From: Sarcocystis neurona
Lineage: Eukaryota > Apicomplexa > Conoidasida > Eucoccidiorida > Sarcocystidae
Direction of reading: 5' to 3'
Length of the DNA stretch: 64,000 nt
Assembly (NCBI GenBank): GCA_000727475.1
Contig: KL647317.1
Coordinates: 935,017 to 999,016, forward strand
The notes below the pieces were generated by a model. The model was not told the origin of the DNA, did no database searches, and saw nothing but the letters and a program-made list of their open reading frames with translations. The position numbers and the translations under genes were made by a program. Each line of letters begins with the position of its first letter. Position 1 is the stretch's first letter. This document shows positions 24,701-39,409 of the stretch, piece by piece.

Positions 24701-27700
24701 CCGCTTCTGCACCCGTTACTGTGGTTGGGTGGCTGCTGCTGGTACCGCTGCTGTGGGGTGCGTCGGTGACACTGCCTAGAGAATCCTGTGTCGCGTATAA
24801 GCAGGTGTACAGAAGAGTCCATAGCGCTGCATGTCTACCGTGCTATACACATAAGCGTACGCGAATGTAAGTGCATTAGAACTTGTGTGGAGAAGTCTGT
24901 TTCTCTCGATACGCACGTGTCCACGCACCTGTACTTGTGCATTTGTCTGTCGCGTTGTCTGTGTATGTGGCGTCTTTATTATGTGTATTTAGCGGTTTGC
25001 GTCGAGTACGTGTTTCTCTCCGTATACGCTGGCGTATATATACATCTGTACATGCACACACACGGGCTCGCCACTGCGCGAGACGGCCTCAGAGGTCCCA
25101 GCTAGTAGGAGGACGTTGCTGCGGCAGCTGTTCTTCTGCAGACGGTGATGCCACAGGGAGCTGCGCGCGCTGCTGCTGCTCCACTACGGTTGGCAGCGGT
25201 GCGTGCATGGGGCTAATGTCTTGCAGGATGCTTCGACTTGAAGAGCATGCATCAGCACTACACGCAGAGACGATTGCTGCGGCAGCGGGAGCGGTGTCTG
25301 CAGCGCGGGCGTGTGCTCCTTGTGGATCTGCTTAATCCTGATGGAACGTCTGTGACACAGGTGAAATGCAGTCCGGTCTTCTTCCGGTGGTGCCCTTCGC
25401 GCCTGTTGCTGCTTTGACTCCACATTCACTGCTCCTGCCGCTGCCAACCTCTTGTGTGCCTGCTCCTGCCTCTGGTGGCACCGTCTGCGTTGCTGTTGTT
25501 CCTCTACCGTGATTGTTGCTGGTGCTGCTCCACTTGCGTGTGTGGCTGCCGCTGGCGGTCCCGCTGCTGCGCCACCTGCGTCCGCGGCAGCTGCTGGGAC
25601 GTGGAGGGAGCAGCATCGGCTGCAGCTGTTGTTTTCGGTGTGTAGGCTGTTGGTCCTGCTTGTAGCCTTCCAGAAGCGCGGGCGCTGTGCTGCTGCTGCT
25701 GCTGTCGCTGTCGTTGTTGTCTCACATCTGACCGGAGATCGTCCGTGGCCCTGTGTGCTTCACTCGCGTAATGCCGAGCCGCTTCTTCGTGCCTCTGACC
25801 TCTCCTGATATATGCCAGGAGCCACGTTGCTTGCACTGCTTCTCCTGGGACGGTTGAGAATACGCTACCACGAACCGCTGGTGGTGCTGCTGCGGGGAAG
25901 ACTGCTGTTGCGGGGACTCCGGCGCATACTGCTGCCTGGTGCTGCTGTTTCTGGTGCTGCGACTGATGGCGCTGCTGCTCGGACTGCCGCTCCTGCTGCT
26001 GGGGGTTGCTGCTGCGTCTGCAGGTCCTGCTTCCGTCTGTGGTGCTGGTGTTCTGCTGCGGCTGTTGCTGCTCCACGGCGACTGGTGCGACCGCTGTTGG
26101 GTCGCTTGGTCGCTTTTTTGCAATATGCTGCTGCTGGTCGCTGTGTTGTTGCTGTTCTTCCTGCATGTTCTGCAGAGCCAACAGGTGTATGCGGAGTGGC
26201 CCGCAGCCCGACGCGACTTCGCCTGCCCGCTGCCTGCGACTTCGCTTGCGGCTGCCGCATGCAGGGCGCTGCTGCGGACAGGAGCGCAGGCCGGAGCACC
26301 AGCAAGCTCTCCCGCAGAGAAGTGTGCGTTCATGGATTCGTTTTTCGGCGACGCGTTCAGCAGCAGCAGCAGGAGCACCGGCAGCGGCAGCAGCTTTAGG
26401 GAAGAGGAGACGTCAACGGACGACGGAGACGCGGAGGAAGAGGAGGAGGAAGAGGCCGTCATGCAGCCGGTCGATACAAAGGTCTTGCAAGACGACGGCG
26501 CAGCAACCCACGGCGGGACTGTTGGTAGTAGCAGCAGTGAAGTGCTGCCCCAAGGAGGCGCGTCAGCCGCATCAGCCGACGACGCCGCTGAAAAGGTGGT
26601 GGCTTTCGTCCGCTTTGATGACGAGTTGCTGCAGCAGCAGATGCGGCGTGTCGTGGCCTGCAGCAGGAGCGGCCCTCGCTGCGCAGGGTGGGATCGGTCG
26701 GATAGTAGCAGCAGCCTGGGTAGATCGTGGACAGCTTCTGACGGCTGCTCGGTGGAAGCGACCGACGTCTGCTGCCCGCAGGCAGGCACCAGCAACAGCA
26801 GCGGCAGCAGAGACAGCGGCAGCAGACACAGCCGCAGCGGCAGCAACGACAGCGTCGGCACCAGTGGCGGCGGCTTGTGGCAGAAAAGAAGCGGCTCCCT
26901 GACGGGACGGGAGGACTCGGACTGCGGCGCCGCCGCCCCGGCGTCGTCGCCCGCAGCAGCGGATGCGGTTGCCGCAGATGCGGACCCCGTGGTGGCGAAG
27001 GCTGTGCACCGGGCAGCCGCAGCGGCACACTGCGCAGCAGCAGCTGAGGCGCGGGAGACAGCAGGAAACTGGCGGGCCTCAGCAGACCCCACACTGCAGG
27101 CGAGAAGCAGCAGGTTTCTCAACTACTGGAAGCGCTGGCGCAGCAGAGACAGGGGAGAAGTAGGGGACCCCGTGGGCAACAGCGCAAGCCGAGATCTGCA
27201 TGCGATTGTCCTAGTGGTTACGAACCTAGGGGGCACCGTCCTGCGCGACAAGGCCGTGTCTCTTAGGAACCTACGTCTTGCCTTTCGCCAGCACCACGTG
27301 CCTTTGTGGTACGCTTGATAGCCATCACGCGTGTATGGACAGACGTCGGTAATAGAAGAGATAGTACGCGCACATGCGTGTGCAGCAAGAGACAGACAAG
27401 TCGATAGATGTATGGTGCAGCAGCAGCCCGCATTTCCCACTGCCCCGCTGCTGTTGGAAAACGCTTTCGCGGAACCACTCCAGAGGCCAGGAAAAACCAC
27501 CGCTTCACGTTGGAAGGCCCACCACCACCCCACCTGCCATTCTCTGCGGGTACCTGCAGCGCAGATACTCTTTTGTCGAGAGCAACGGTTGCATGCATGT
27601 GGGTGACGCAGAGGACACTACGCAGCAGCAGCAGGACCGGAGATGGTGGCTGTCTATGTGTTGGACAGCGACACGCGCAGATAGGCGTGACAGCATGCGA

Positions 27701-30700
27701 CCGCCGCAGCACGGGCAGCCGGAAGCGTTGTGTCCGTACATGTGCGCAAACAGAAGAAATTTTCGGGTCCACGCCTCGTGCAGCGGCGGGGCAATGGGCA
27801 GGCAACAACCCACGTCGTCGCTGCTGCGATGCATGCGCCTCCTCCTCTGCACACTTTTCATGGAAGGGGATGGCAGGGGCCTTCTCCAGCCGGGTGGACT
27901 TACATACACGTGTAGACATCTGTTTAGTGCGCGTGCATGTATCTCTCCGTCGATGTCGGTTTCTATCAAAATTTATGTGAGACTAGCATCCTGGCGTGTT
28001 TTTCGTCTGTATGTTCACACTTGTGGATTTCTACTGTTCTCGTCCCCGCCTGTCTTATGCCTTGCCTACGTACACGGCGCGGGGGTCACCGATTCAGCAT
28101 GTGCAGGCTGCCAATCTCTGAGCGACGGATGCAGCAAATATTGAACGTGTCTACCTTGACCCGCCCTGTCTCGGTCCCGTCGTCTCTCTGCGTTCCCGTG
28201 CAAAATGGTCTCTTACGGCTGCGCGGCGTCCACGTGTGACAGCAGCTACTCTCTATGTTACTTCTACTACTACTACCGGTACTACGACGGTTACACCATC
28301 GACTAGAGGAGCACTCTCTACAGCTGCTCCTATCAGTAATACTCCCGGTAGTATGACGAGCTGCTGGCACTGGTGGTCTTGCTGATGCGGCTCTTCGTGT
28401 GGGTGCTGCGAATCTGTGGGCGTGCATGTGTGTGTATGTAGGCATTTTGTCCTACAGAGCTGCGACCTGCAGGAGTGTCTGTGCGAGGCGAACCTGAGCG
28501 CCTTTCTGGCCGCGGGCAACTCTGGTGAAGCGGCTGCAGAAGGAGCGAGTGCGGAGCGGCAGCAGGAGCGTCAGCAGCAGAGGAAGGGGGAAAAAGCAGC
28601 GAGCAGTATGGCAGCTCTTCTTCGTTTGACGTAGGGAGCACCCAACGCGGCAGTAGGGACTTGGCTGCTGCAGCGGGGGGTGGAGGCGTGGCGAGTTTCG
28701 CTAACCACGCCGTTTTGCCTGATGTGATATCTCTCGAAGAATTTCTTTCAGAGCCGCTGCTGCTGCCTCCCCTGCCGCCGTATTCTTCGTACATGCGAGG
28801 TTACCGTTTGCTGCCGCTGCTGCTGCTGTCGCCGGTCCTGGCGTCCCCCATGCCATCTGCTGCGTTCTGCAGGAAACAGCACGAGGCAGAGGCGGAGGAG
28901 GACTCAGAGGCCTGTCGGCAGCAGCAGCAGCAGCAGCCAAAGAGGGGCACGCAGCTGCGTGTGAGGTCGCTTTATCCATCGATGTTATGCTGCTCACTGC
29001 TGCGACTTCAGGGACTGCTGCGGCGTCTAAGACACCGCAGTCCTCGCACGAGCGACGGCCGCGAAGCAGCAGGTGCAGTCCCACATGCTGGGACCGACCT
29101 GCAGCTCCAGCAGCGGCAGCTGTCTGCTGCAGCGCTCTCTAAACGCAGGCACCGCACCAGGGGAAACATGATCCTGCAGCTGCTCACCGAAGTCGCAGGC
29201 GCCCGTCACGACGGCTCAGCAGCTGCTGCTGGAGGACAGCAGTCCTCTGCTGCTGCAACAGCAGAACTCGATCTCCTCGCTGATTACCTTGACCAGCTGG
29301 GCACCGCTCTCGAATTTCGGAAGCAGCTGCTGCAGCTGCAGCGCCGAAGAAGTCTTCCTGTAGACGCCTGCAGCGCCGTCTCGCAGCAGCAGCAGCAAGC
29401 GGAGTGCATGGCGGAGGAGGATCTGCAGCGCCCAAGTGCTGCTCTCTCTCTTTTCAGCATTTGCTCCGATGGTCAGCTGTTCAACGACTGCGAAGATCTA
29501 GGTAACAAGGATCACTTTCTTCCTCGTCTTCGTATCAAACAGCGCCAAAACAAATAAATTAGACACGCACAACTCCACCGTGGTGACTCTGTAAGAGGTG
29601 TACATGCCTGCAGGCACCAGATGAGAAGGAGAAGCTCTGTGTGTACATCTTTTTGAGACACATATATATACACATATGTGTGTGACTATTCACGTGTTCG
29701 GGCTCTCTGTGGACGTGGTCTTTGCTTTCTCCCCTGGCGAAAAGCAAGGCTGCTTAGTTGCGGGGTGTGCCGTGGGCCTTGGGCGACAAGGAGCAAGACG
29801 TATACTGCACACGCCTGCTGCTTAGGTCATGCAGGTACATCTTCTTCCCCACACTCCGGAGTAACAGACGCGCATGCATACGTTGTGGGGATAAATTTTG
29901 GGCCACACGCAGCAGCACGTTAGTGGGGAGGTCACCGTTTGTCGCGAAGGAGTAGATGCGTCGCGAGTTGCTGCGTGTCTGCAACATACGAAGGACCTCG
30001 AATTGGCCGTGGTTAAGCTTTTTTCTGCGTTTCGTCATCTTCACCTTGGCTTTACTGGTGTGGGAAGGGGCCAGGGGGGAGGCTTGCCCTGTTCGAAAAG
30101 GAAGAAACGAGCTGGCGAGCCGAGCCCGAGCACGGAGAGAGAGTCTGCGCGTAGGCAGACAACTGCGTCTTCGTACTGTCGGTTTGCTTTGCGCGTGCAT
30201 CCCGAGAAGCCCGGGGCAGCCCCCTTTGGCTTGCTGCCTGCAATCAGAGATGTCAATACATGTACAGTGCTGCTACGTCTGCGTAGTAGCGACCGCCCGC
30301 AGTCTTCTGCGGCTACGTTGGCATCTCGTCCGGGTGTATTGCGGAGGAGGCGTGGGTTGCGCTGCCTCGTATATATGTGTATGTGTAGAGAGGGGGACAC
30401 ACACGGTGTGTCTGTGGTGGTTGTCGACGTCTGCCAAGAAGAAGAAGATGACTGGTCTCGTCTCGCCTGGTCCACATTCGGCCCAAGTCACTCGCCATTC
30501 CACTCCGCACACATACAAACACCCACACGTTTTAAAGACGCGCAAAAATTCTCGAGCATCTGCGCTGCTGGCCGCTTTCTCCACCTGCAGTGAGACAGTG
30601 ATGTGTACCTGTACATAAATACACATGTGCACGTATGTATGTCTGTATATATGTATATTCACATATATATATATATACAGGAATGCGTATAAATTTGTTT

Positions 30701-33700
30701 GCCTGAATGAATGCTTGTATATATATATGTATATACAGGTACACGAATGTGTGTAGATGTGCACGCCTAGGTGCGTATATCTATATATACGTGAATACAT
30801 TTGTATACGCTATCTATATGTATATATATATATATATATATTTGTGTGTACGTACGCGTATTTATAGATGAATGTATACGTGTGGGTAATTTTGTTTATT
30901 TTGTGTTTGGGTGATGGTGAGTGTGTACTCTATCCTTTTAATATATATTGAGGACCCGGTGAGGTAGCGCAAATTTGTGTCTTCTGCTGCGCTGAGGAAC
31001 GCCCGCTTGTGTCCTACAGGGAGGCGTGTTGCATGTTGCATGTGACTGTCTGCAGCAGCAGCAGCTGTCTCTGTGTATGTGCTCGTCTGCTGCGCAGCGT
31101 GCAGCTTCATGGCACGGCTGAAGCGCATCGCTGCAGGATGGGCGTCGCCTGTTGTGCGGCAGGACGATGCCGTTCCCGGAGACGAGACGGGACTTCCTGC
31201 ATCGCCGTCTCCCCACAACTCCCACGTGATTTCCCTTGCTACAGAAGTACGCTTGACCAGCAGCTTATGCCGTGCTCTTTGTTGTTGGTCCCACGCTCGA
31301 CTGCGTCAAGAAGGCGTATGAGCTGGCGGCGCCACCTCGCAGGCGCGGAAAATACCCGCCGCGCGTAGCTTTGGCCGTTCTTCTAGACTGCTGAGACACA
31401 CAGAGAGCGTGAGGTGCACGGCGGACTTGCCGTTTGTTTTGCTGCTGCTGCCGCAGCTGCTGCTGTTGCAGCACCAGGTGCAGGACAAACACGTAGTGTA
31501 AAGAGTCACCGGTCCAGCAGTGCTGTGACAGGAGGAGGGAAAGCAGCAGCAGCAGCGACAGTCGCAGGAGCAGCGTCCACGCCTCAGCAGCAGCGGCAGT
31601 CGCAGGAGCAGCGTCCACGCTTCAGCAACAGCTGCCGCGCATCTGCAGGTGTTTTCTTCTTACAGACGTGCGGCTGAGTAGAGGGAACGCACCTCTTCTC
31701 TCACGAGCCGCAGCTTTACGGGAGCAGCTTGCAATGGCAGCCGTTGTACGACGGGGGACTGGGTGCATGCACATGGTCTGGAGCTGAGTCGTAATCAGCG
31801 GGAAGGGGGGCAGCGATTCTCGCCCTAGCAGCAGCAGCAGCCGCGCACATAAGTCCCGCGGGGGGGGGGGTGGCGACGTCTTTTTTTCACCAGCTACAGC
31901 AGTGTGAGGAAGAGCAGCAGACAACGTAGCAGCAGCTGCCACAGACGAGCAGAAACAGCGGCTTTTGCTGCACGGAGAAGTGTTGTGGCCTTCACGCGCA
32001 GCCTCTTACCAGATTGCTCTGTGGATGTTTGTGCATGCGCTTGCCTCGCGTCGTTTTCGTTCGCTGCTACACAATCCTGCAAAGAGGACTGTCTTTCTTC
32101 TCCTCCTGTGCGAGCAGCAGTTCTCGACAAGCAAGATATACTAGACGCATGTGCTGGGGAACCCGCGCGGAGGCGAGGTGTTCAGTAGTGAGGCAGTCAT
32201 TTTCACTTCACCTGTGCGGCTTGTTTCTCAGTATATATGCCCATGTAGAAGTGCTGACGGATTTTAACTGCTGCCTGCTGTCGTTTACCTCTCGTGGGAA
32301 TGCAGAAATCTTCTGCTGAGATTACGATGCAGACTGCCTGTCTGCTGGGGTTCCTCGCTCAATATACTTGGATGCCTGTATATGTTACTTCTTCTCCATA
32401 ATAGAGGCGGACTCACATTTTGACGTAGAGAAGTAATTTCTGTATTTTCCTTGTCCCGGAGTCCAAAATATATGTACACGTGTATTGCATAGGTGTCTGT
32501 GCATATGCCTACACTCATGTGTGTACGTGTGTACGTGCCCCTACATGTTTCTCTCCATATGCATGCATGTATATATCTATGTATATGTACATATGTATAT
32601 CTCTCTGTCTATCTATGTATATGTGTGTGGAGGTAGTGAGAGGTCTCCGTCGCCTGCTCATAGTAATACTGGGAAGTCCTCTACATTTGAGTCTGTCTCT
32701 TTGTGGCCCCTGGTGAAGACCCATCACGGCTGAACCTCTGCGTGTTTTCCCCGAAGTGGCACAGGGGGCGGAGCAGCAGCAGCAGGTCCAGACGTCGCGC
32801 GCGCGCACACACACACACACAGAGCAGGCGCTGGATGCCGCTGCTGCATGCCTGCTTCCTCAGGTGCTGGAGAGCAATGCCCTGGGTGCCATCTGCTTTG
32901 TGACGCCTGAGCTGGGGAAGTGGTCGACCGTCGGTGGACTCGGCGTGATGGTGGACGAGCTGTCGAGTACGCTTGCGACGGTACGTGGCCCGGCGCTCTC
33001 TTTTGGCGTCTTTAATGAGTTCTCTGCCTCTGTACCGGGAAGGAGGGGGAGGGGGGATGGACTGTTCGTCTCTCGCGCTCTGGCAGCAGGTGCAGCAGGA
33101 TAGAAACCTGCTGTCTGCACGAAGCAGCTGCGCGGGGAGAGGAAGAAAACTTTCACGTGCTTGCTGAGGACGTGCTCAGCTTGCACACGTAGACGCCGCC
33201 ATGTGTACACAAGTATACACATACATGCGTTGCAACCGAGCGGACACCTGTGGCCAAAGATTTAGATAAAGGTATGGGCAGAGAGGCGATGTCCCGTTCT
33301 GTTGAATGAGTATAAAGAGACGCATCTGCACGTGTGGACGATAAAGATATGGGCAAAGGGGCGATGTTCCGTTCTGTTGAATGAGTATGGATAGACGCAT
33401 ATGCACATGTGGACGACACAGGGCGTCCGTCGGGTGCCCAGAGGTGGTTAATTATACATACACGCACACGTATTTACACGTGTGTTTGTGTTTGCGGAGA
33501 ACGAAATGCATGTGTCTCCATACACAGACGTCTGCATACCTGCAAGGGGGGGAAGCGTGCAGGTGAGTATTCGCTACCTATATATCCCTGTGTGTGTATG
33601 TACGAGAGCCGGGTGAAGGACTTCGTAGACATTTGCGTGTACACACGTAGAGGTTGGGGAAGATATGTATCTCTCAGAAAGTCGTTTCCTGAATGCGTGC

Positions 33701-36700
33701 ACGTGTGGAGGGGTATGCTTCTCTATTAGGCGTTGCTGCCCACTTATGTGTATTTGTCTATCTAGATGTATACATATATGTATATATATATACATGTCAG
33801 ATGGCAAGCCAGTCAGGGTCGAAGAAGCAGGTGCTGCCTCACCGGTGACGGCACTACAACGTGGAACTTCTCGTGGACGCGTGTCGCAACGAAGGCGTGC
33901 GTGCGTGTAGGGGAAAATGGTTGAAGCTGCACGAAGCGCTCTTATCTGGGTCGCGCTTAAGAAGGCCGCCTCTTTCTGCTGCTTGCTGGTGCGGTTGCTT
34001 GCTGCTTGCTGTTTGCTGCTGCTGTTGCCGCTGCTGCGTGCTGCTGTTGCTGGCTATTCGCTGCTGCTGCTCTGCCGCTGGTGGTGGTCTGGGGCTGCTG
34101 GTGCTTGCTGTCGCTTCTACCTGCTGCTGGTGTTGCTGGTGCCGCTGCTACCGTCTGCTGGTGTTGCTGCTGCCTGCTGCTGCTGGTGTTGCTGCTGTCC
34201 TGTCTCCCGACTGGCATCGCCTCCTCCAGCACAGCTTATCGAAGCGCGTCAGTGCCCCGGTGCCTGGTCCGTCTGCGGCGGCTGCTGCTGCTGCTCGGGG
34301 GATGCCTCTCGGTATTCCGCAGCTTTTTCGTGCGCACAATTTGTTTCACATGTTTCCCCCAAAGTAGCGTCGCTTTGTACCGGCTGCTGTTGCGATTGTC
34401 CTTCGTCGCGACGGCTGCTGCTGCGCTGCCGCCCGTTCGTGCTGCTGCCCGAGCTGATGCTGTTGCATGCTCTTCCTGCCCCTGCATGCGACTGTGTTGC
34501 GGTGTCGATATACCCCGCAGGAATTCGGCCAGGAAATCTGGGTCGTCTCCCCGTACTACGATCGCAACAGGTGAGCAACAGCATGCCCTCGCCAAATACG
34601 TGCGTCTGTAGGAGGAGGACATTCACGTGTATACATACGGGCCCTGCCACTGTGTGGGGTGGACAGCGGTTGATACACCTGCGTGCACGGTGCATGCATG
34701 CTGGGGCGGGGTTATTATTAGCTCACGCTGGGAGGAGAGCTACAGACCTCAGCGCACATACACGTCTACACCGTCGCTTCAAGCGCGTGTATGTGTGTGT
34801 GTGTGTGTGTGTGTTTTCTATGTATACATGACAGAGGCTTCTCCTGCGTGTGCGTCTGTGGCCTTGCATTAGGAAGGGAGAGCCGGTCACCCTGGCGTCA
34901 TGGACCAATTATCATATACACGTCCATATATATATATATGTGGGAATGTACGGGTGTCTATGTGTGTGTGTGTGTGTATGCGGAGACTTCTCCTGGATGT
35001 GCGTCTGTGGCTTTGCGTTAGGAAGGGAGAGCAGGACTACCTAGCGAGGGACGGCGTCTCGTACGCGTTCAACGTCACTGTGAACGTGGGCGGGGAGTTC
35101 ATTACGTTTGGTAGGCGCGCTGCTTTTCTCTCTCTTAAGCGCTTCTTATTAAATTACCGTGGCTACCGCTCTTCTCTGGATTTACCTGTATACTTCCCCG
35201 CATATATGCTGTATGCATACGTATGACCTCTTGAGTGTTTGCACAAGAGTCGTAGCTCTCTGCCTCTGCGCAGGGCCATGTCCGCGAAGAGCACCCGGTG
35301 CCTGGACTCGTACTTCTCCTCGCATGCAATAGGCCTCCAGCTACGTACTTGCAGTACCTCTCTATTCTTTGCAGGAACTCACCTGTACATCACTCTATTT
35401 ACCTCTGCAAGACTCCACCCGAAAGCGTCATACATACATTCTCTCTCTCGCTCTTTAAACATATATATACATATATGTACTTTTTTTTCTTCTCTCTGTG
35501 TCTACGAGGTATATCTATATATATATATATGTATGTCTCGCTCCTTCTCTCTATCTATATACATATATATATATATATTTATGTCTATGTATATGTATCT
35601 GTCTCTCTTTGAGTGTGCGTGTACATATATGGGTGGGCACAGACGTGTGTGTATAGTATTTCTGGTCGGGGTTAACGCGAGAAGGTTTGTCAGGCTCGGT
35701 GCCTATACACTTCTTTCCGCTGGTGTTGCTTCGCCCGCGGGACAACGCCTCCGTGTCTGTCCTGCCTGTAGGAAGCGTCCTTCTGCAGACAATCCTTCTA
35801 CTTCATTCATTCATTTATACATGTGCATACGTGCCCAAGGCTCTCTATGCATGTATATATGTTTGCACGCCTATGTTTTGGTGTATGGAGACGTTGAGGT
35901 GGTCGCGTCTACATATGTCTCTTCCCGGATATACACATATGTGTACATATATGCTTGAGTGTGTGTACATATATCTATAGATATGCGTGTGTGTGTGTAT
36001 AGATAAGTACGTATCTCCACAGATGACTATTCTGCGCACGTACGTGGCTCCGTGCCGGTATTCGTAAAGACTCCTTCTTCACAGACGCACAGCTGCGTGA
36101 CCGCCTGCGTATTTATTCGTCAACGCATGCAGTGAAGGAGCGAACACCACACATGCGAACTTTTTCTCCGTCTCTTCTCTCTGTGTGTCTCTCTCTGTCG
36201 CTTCTCCTTCGCTTCTCTGTCTGTGTCTCTTCCTCAGTCTGTCTCTGTGTGTCTCGCGTGTTGCGCACAAAACAGGGGTGTGCATGCGGAGCCTTCCTGC
36301 TGCCTGCTGCAGGTGTCCATACCGGCTCCGTCGTCCCCGGGGTGAAACTCTTCTTTCTGCACAATACTTCTGTCTTTCCTCATTGCTACCCCGAGGTGTA
36401 CGGACTTGCTGCTGTCCGCTTCATCTCTGCCTTCGCCAAAGGCGCTCTTGAACTATTCTGCTACTTACGCTCGATACCGTCTGTAAGTGGCTCCCGCGCC
36501 AGCAGCAAGCAGCCAAGAAAAAGTGTTGCTGCTGCTGAAAAGTCGCCGCTGCTGGCGTTGTTGCACTTGCTCTTCTTCTGCTGAAAAAGTCGCCACTGCT
36601 CCTGCTGCTGTTGTTGCACTTGCTGTGCTGCTGGTGAAAAGTCGTCATTGCTGTTGTTGCTGTTGTTGCACTTGCCGTGCTGCTGCTGAAAAGTCGCTAC

Positions 36701-39376
36701 TGCTGCTTTGTGCCGCTGCATGCGCCACGGCTCCCGCTGCTGCGCTGACTCTTGACGCACGCGGTGGTGGTGCGATATCCCGCGGCCCTCGCAACTGCTG
36801 CGGCTGCTGCTTCTGCTGCTGCTTCTGCTGCTGCTTCTGCTGCAGCTTCTGCTGCGCCTTCACTACTGCTGCGTAGTTGGAAAGACGTGTCGCCGGGGTC
36901 TCGTCGCTCGTCTTCCATTGCTGCGTCTTGGCTGCGTCGCGCCACTCCACTGTCTACCACTGCTTCTTCGCTCCTGCATACATCTGGTGCTTTCGCGGGG
37001 CGTTCTCCTCTAGACCCCCCAACGTACCTGCGCGCCTCCACCTGTGTACGTATGTATCCCTATGTGTATGTGCAATATTGGTATTCGTATATGTTCCATA
37101 TGGTCATCCACAAAGTTGTCTGTAGCTGCTCCCAGGTGGTGGTCCAGGGAGCCAAGGCGCTCTAGAGTTACCAGCTTCATTAACCTGCACGTGTGCCTTG
37201 CGCGCATGTGTGAAGCATCTAGCTCCTCGTGGCATCGACAGGCTCTCTCTCATAAGCGGGGTCTGATGCTGTCGTATGTATTTCTTAGTAGCCGACAGCT
37301 GGTCATTATGCGCAGTGCATGCACTGGCCCCCTTTGCTTCGCCGACGGCACTGTGCGTATGCTTGGTGTATACGCAGATAGGTGACGTCTTGAGGTGCTT
37401 CTGTGCTAGGTGTATGTACATTTGTTGCGAGACGGTGGCGAGGAGGTCCTCGAGAAATTCTACATGCTTGGCTAGCTGGCTAGCCAGGTAGCTGTGCTCC
37501 GCGTGTGTGTTTGTGTGCGTCTGGATACACGCGAATGCTGCCGTGTGCCTGCTTGCCTGCCCCCGGGTATATATGGCGACGTGTGTTCAGGGACCCAGCA
37601 CTGGATGGCTGCGGAACAGTGTGTGTTTCTTGTTTGTTTCCCCGTCTCTGGGACGATCCACCGTCGGTATCTCTGTGTGGTGGCCCGTTCTCAACTAGCT
37701 AGCGGTTCCTGTGTCTCTCACATGTAGTCGAAGCGAGACGGCCGCCAAGGCAGCGCGTCGCTCTTCGGATCCCCATGTGTATTTACTGGAGGGAACTTGG
37801 CAGAACCTGCAGCGGTGCGCTGGTCAGTGAGGTAGCTGTGCGTGTGGCTCTTGCTGCTGCTTCTGCTGCTGCATGGGGCTTATGCAGCTGATTGTCACCA
37901 ACGACTGGCCGACGGCCCTGATCCCCGCCTACGCCAAGCTACGCTTCTTTGGCAACGCGTTCAACTCAACCACCTTCTACCACATTATTCACAATCTCGA
38001 CCCTCACTACGAAGGTACATGCCGCTGCCGACTCCCATGCGCTGGGACTGCCGCTCACTAACTGTGCCTGTACACTGCGAGTAACTGCTGCTGCCTGGAT
38101 ACACTGGGACTGCTGCTGAGTCCGTTCACGGGGTCCGCTGCTTAGCACGTGGACTGGGGCTGCTGCGGAGTGCATGCATTTTGACTGCTGCGTAATGTGT
38201 GCAGTGGCGTCGCTGTTGACTGCTGCCTGCACCAGTGTTGCTGCTTGGTGCATGCAGTGGGGTGCCGCTGGTGAGAACAGGGCGCCTGCACCGGTGCTGC
38301 TGCTTGGTGGAGGCAGTGGTGCTGCTGCTGAGAGGAGTGCGCCTGCGCCGGTGGTGCTGCTTCGTTCACGCACTGGTGCCGCTGCAGACTGCGTACAGTG
38401 GGGCTGGTGCTCACTGCATGCCCGTGAACCCCGCCTCCGCGTGCGTCGCTTGGGAAGGCGTGCGTTGCTGCGGGGTGGGTTTTGGTAGCCCGCATGCGTT
38501 GGTGCCAGCTCTGGCACATTCGTGCTGTGGACACACGCAGTAGCGCGAAAGAACTGCTGCAGGACTTGTGGACTGCCGGCGCTCATGAGGCTCCAGAAAC
38601 TCCCGGGATTCCGCGTGCACAGAAGAGAGCGTCTAAGGCCGCGGGCAGCGCCACAGCAGCTGTGCATGCGGCCGGCTTACAGGAGCCCAGTGCCAGAGCA
38701 GCTTTGCATGCAGCGGCCTTGTAGCAGGCCGTTCCAGCGGCGGCTTAGCATATGCAGAGCTGGCGCTCCGGCGTCGCCCTTACCGTGGCCACCAGTGCTG
38801 ATGCAACAACTCTTGTGTGTCCCGTGCATGCGCCGATGTGCTAGTGACTCGTACAGTGGATAGGCTGTTCTGTCCGCGCTGGGGGGTGTGTCAGGTATTC
38901 TCTGGGCATATGCACCTGCTGCCGGTTGCGTGTGCATGCGGCATGAAGCGTGCACGTTTCCAGTAGGCCGCTTCGCTTCTGCCTGTGGCCGTTTCCCTGT
39001 GCATAAATGCGTACGGAGAGAGACATGTGTACACACACACACACACACACACGAGATGTGTGCGTGCCTGTCCAGGCAGACGTACAGATCGTTACAACCA
39101 CATTTCAGCCTGCTCATACACATACGGGTGACGAGGGTGTATAAGTACACGTACTCTGCGTGAATATGGAGACGTGCAGAGCTGCGCTGCGTTGTCGAGA
39201 CGAAGCCCGAGGTTGTCCTCGGCCCCCTGTCGCCCCGAGGGGAGGAGAGGGATGCGGACAACACTGACGGAAGGCTATACGTACACCTCTTCTCAGCTGC
39301 CCCAGCACCCTCTTTTTCACGTAGTTTCTTGCACGCGTCGCTTACATACACGTGTATGTCCGTCCTCTCTCTCTAC

Positions 39377-39409
<33 letters not shown>

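Noticed and set aside
25722..27122. 466-codon minus-strand open frame
   Set aside because: Antisense shadow of exon 24; low complexity, no family resemblance.
29898..30593. 231-codon + strand open frame in the pre-GT5 intron
   Set aside because: No phase-compatible splice sites, composition like neighbouring intron, and two other frames are also open there.
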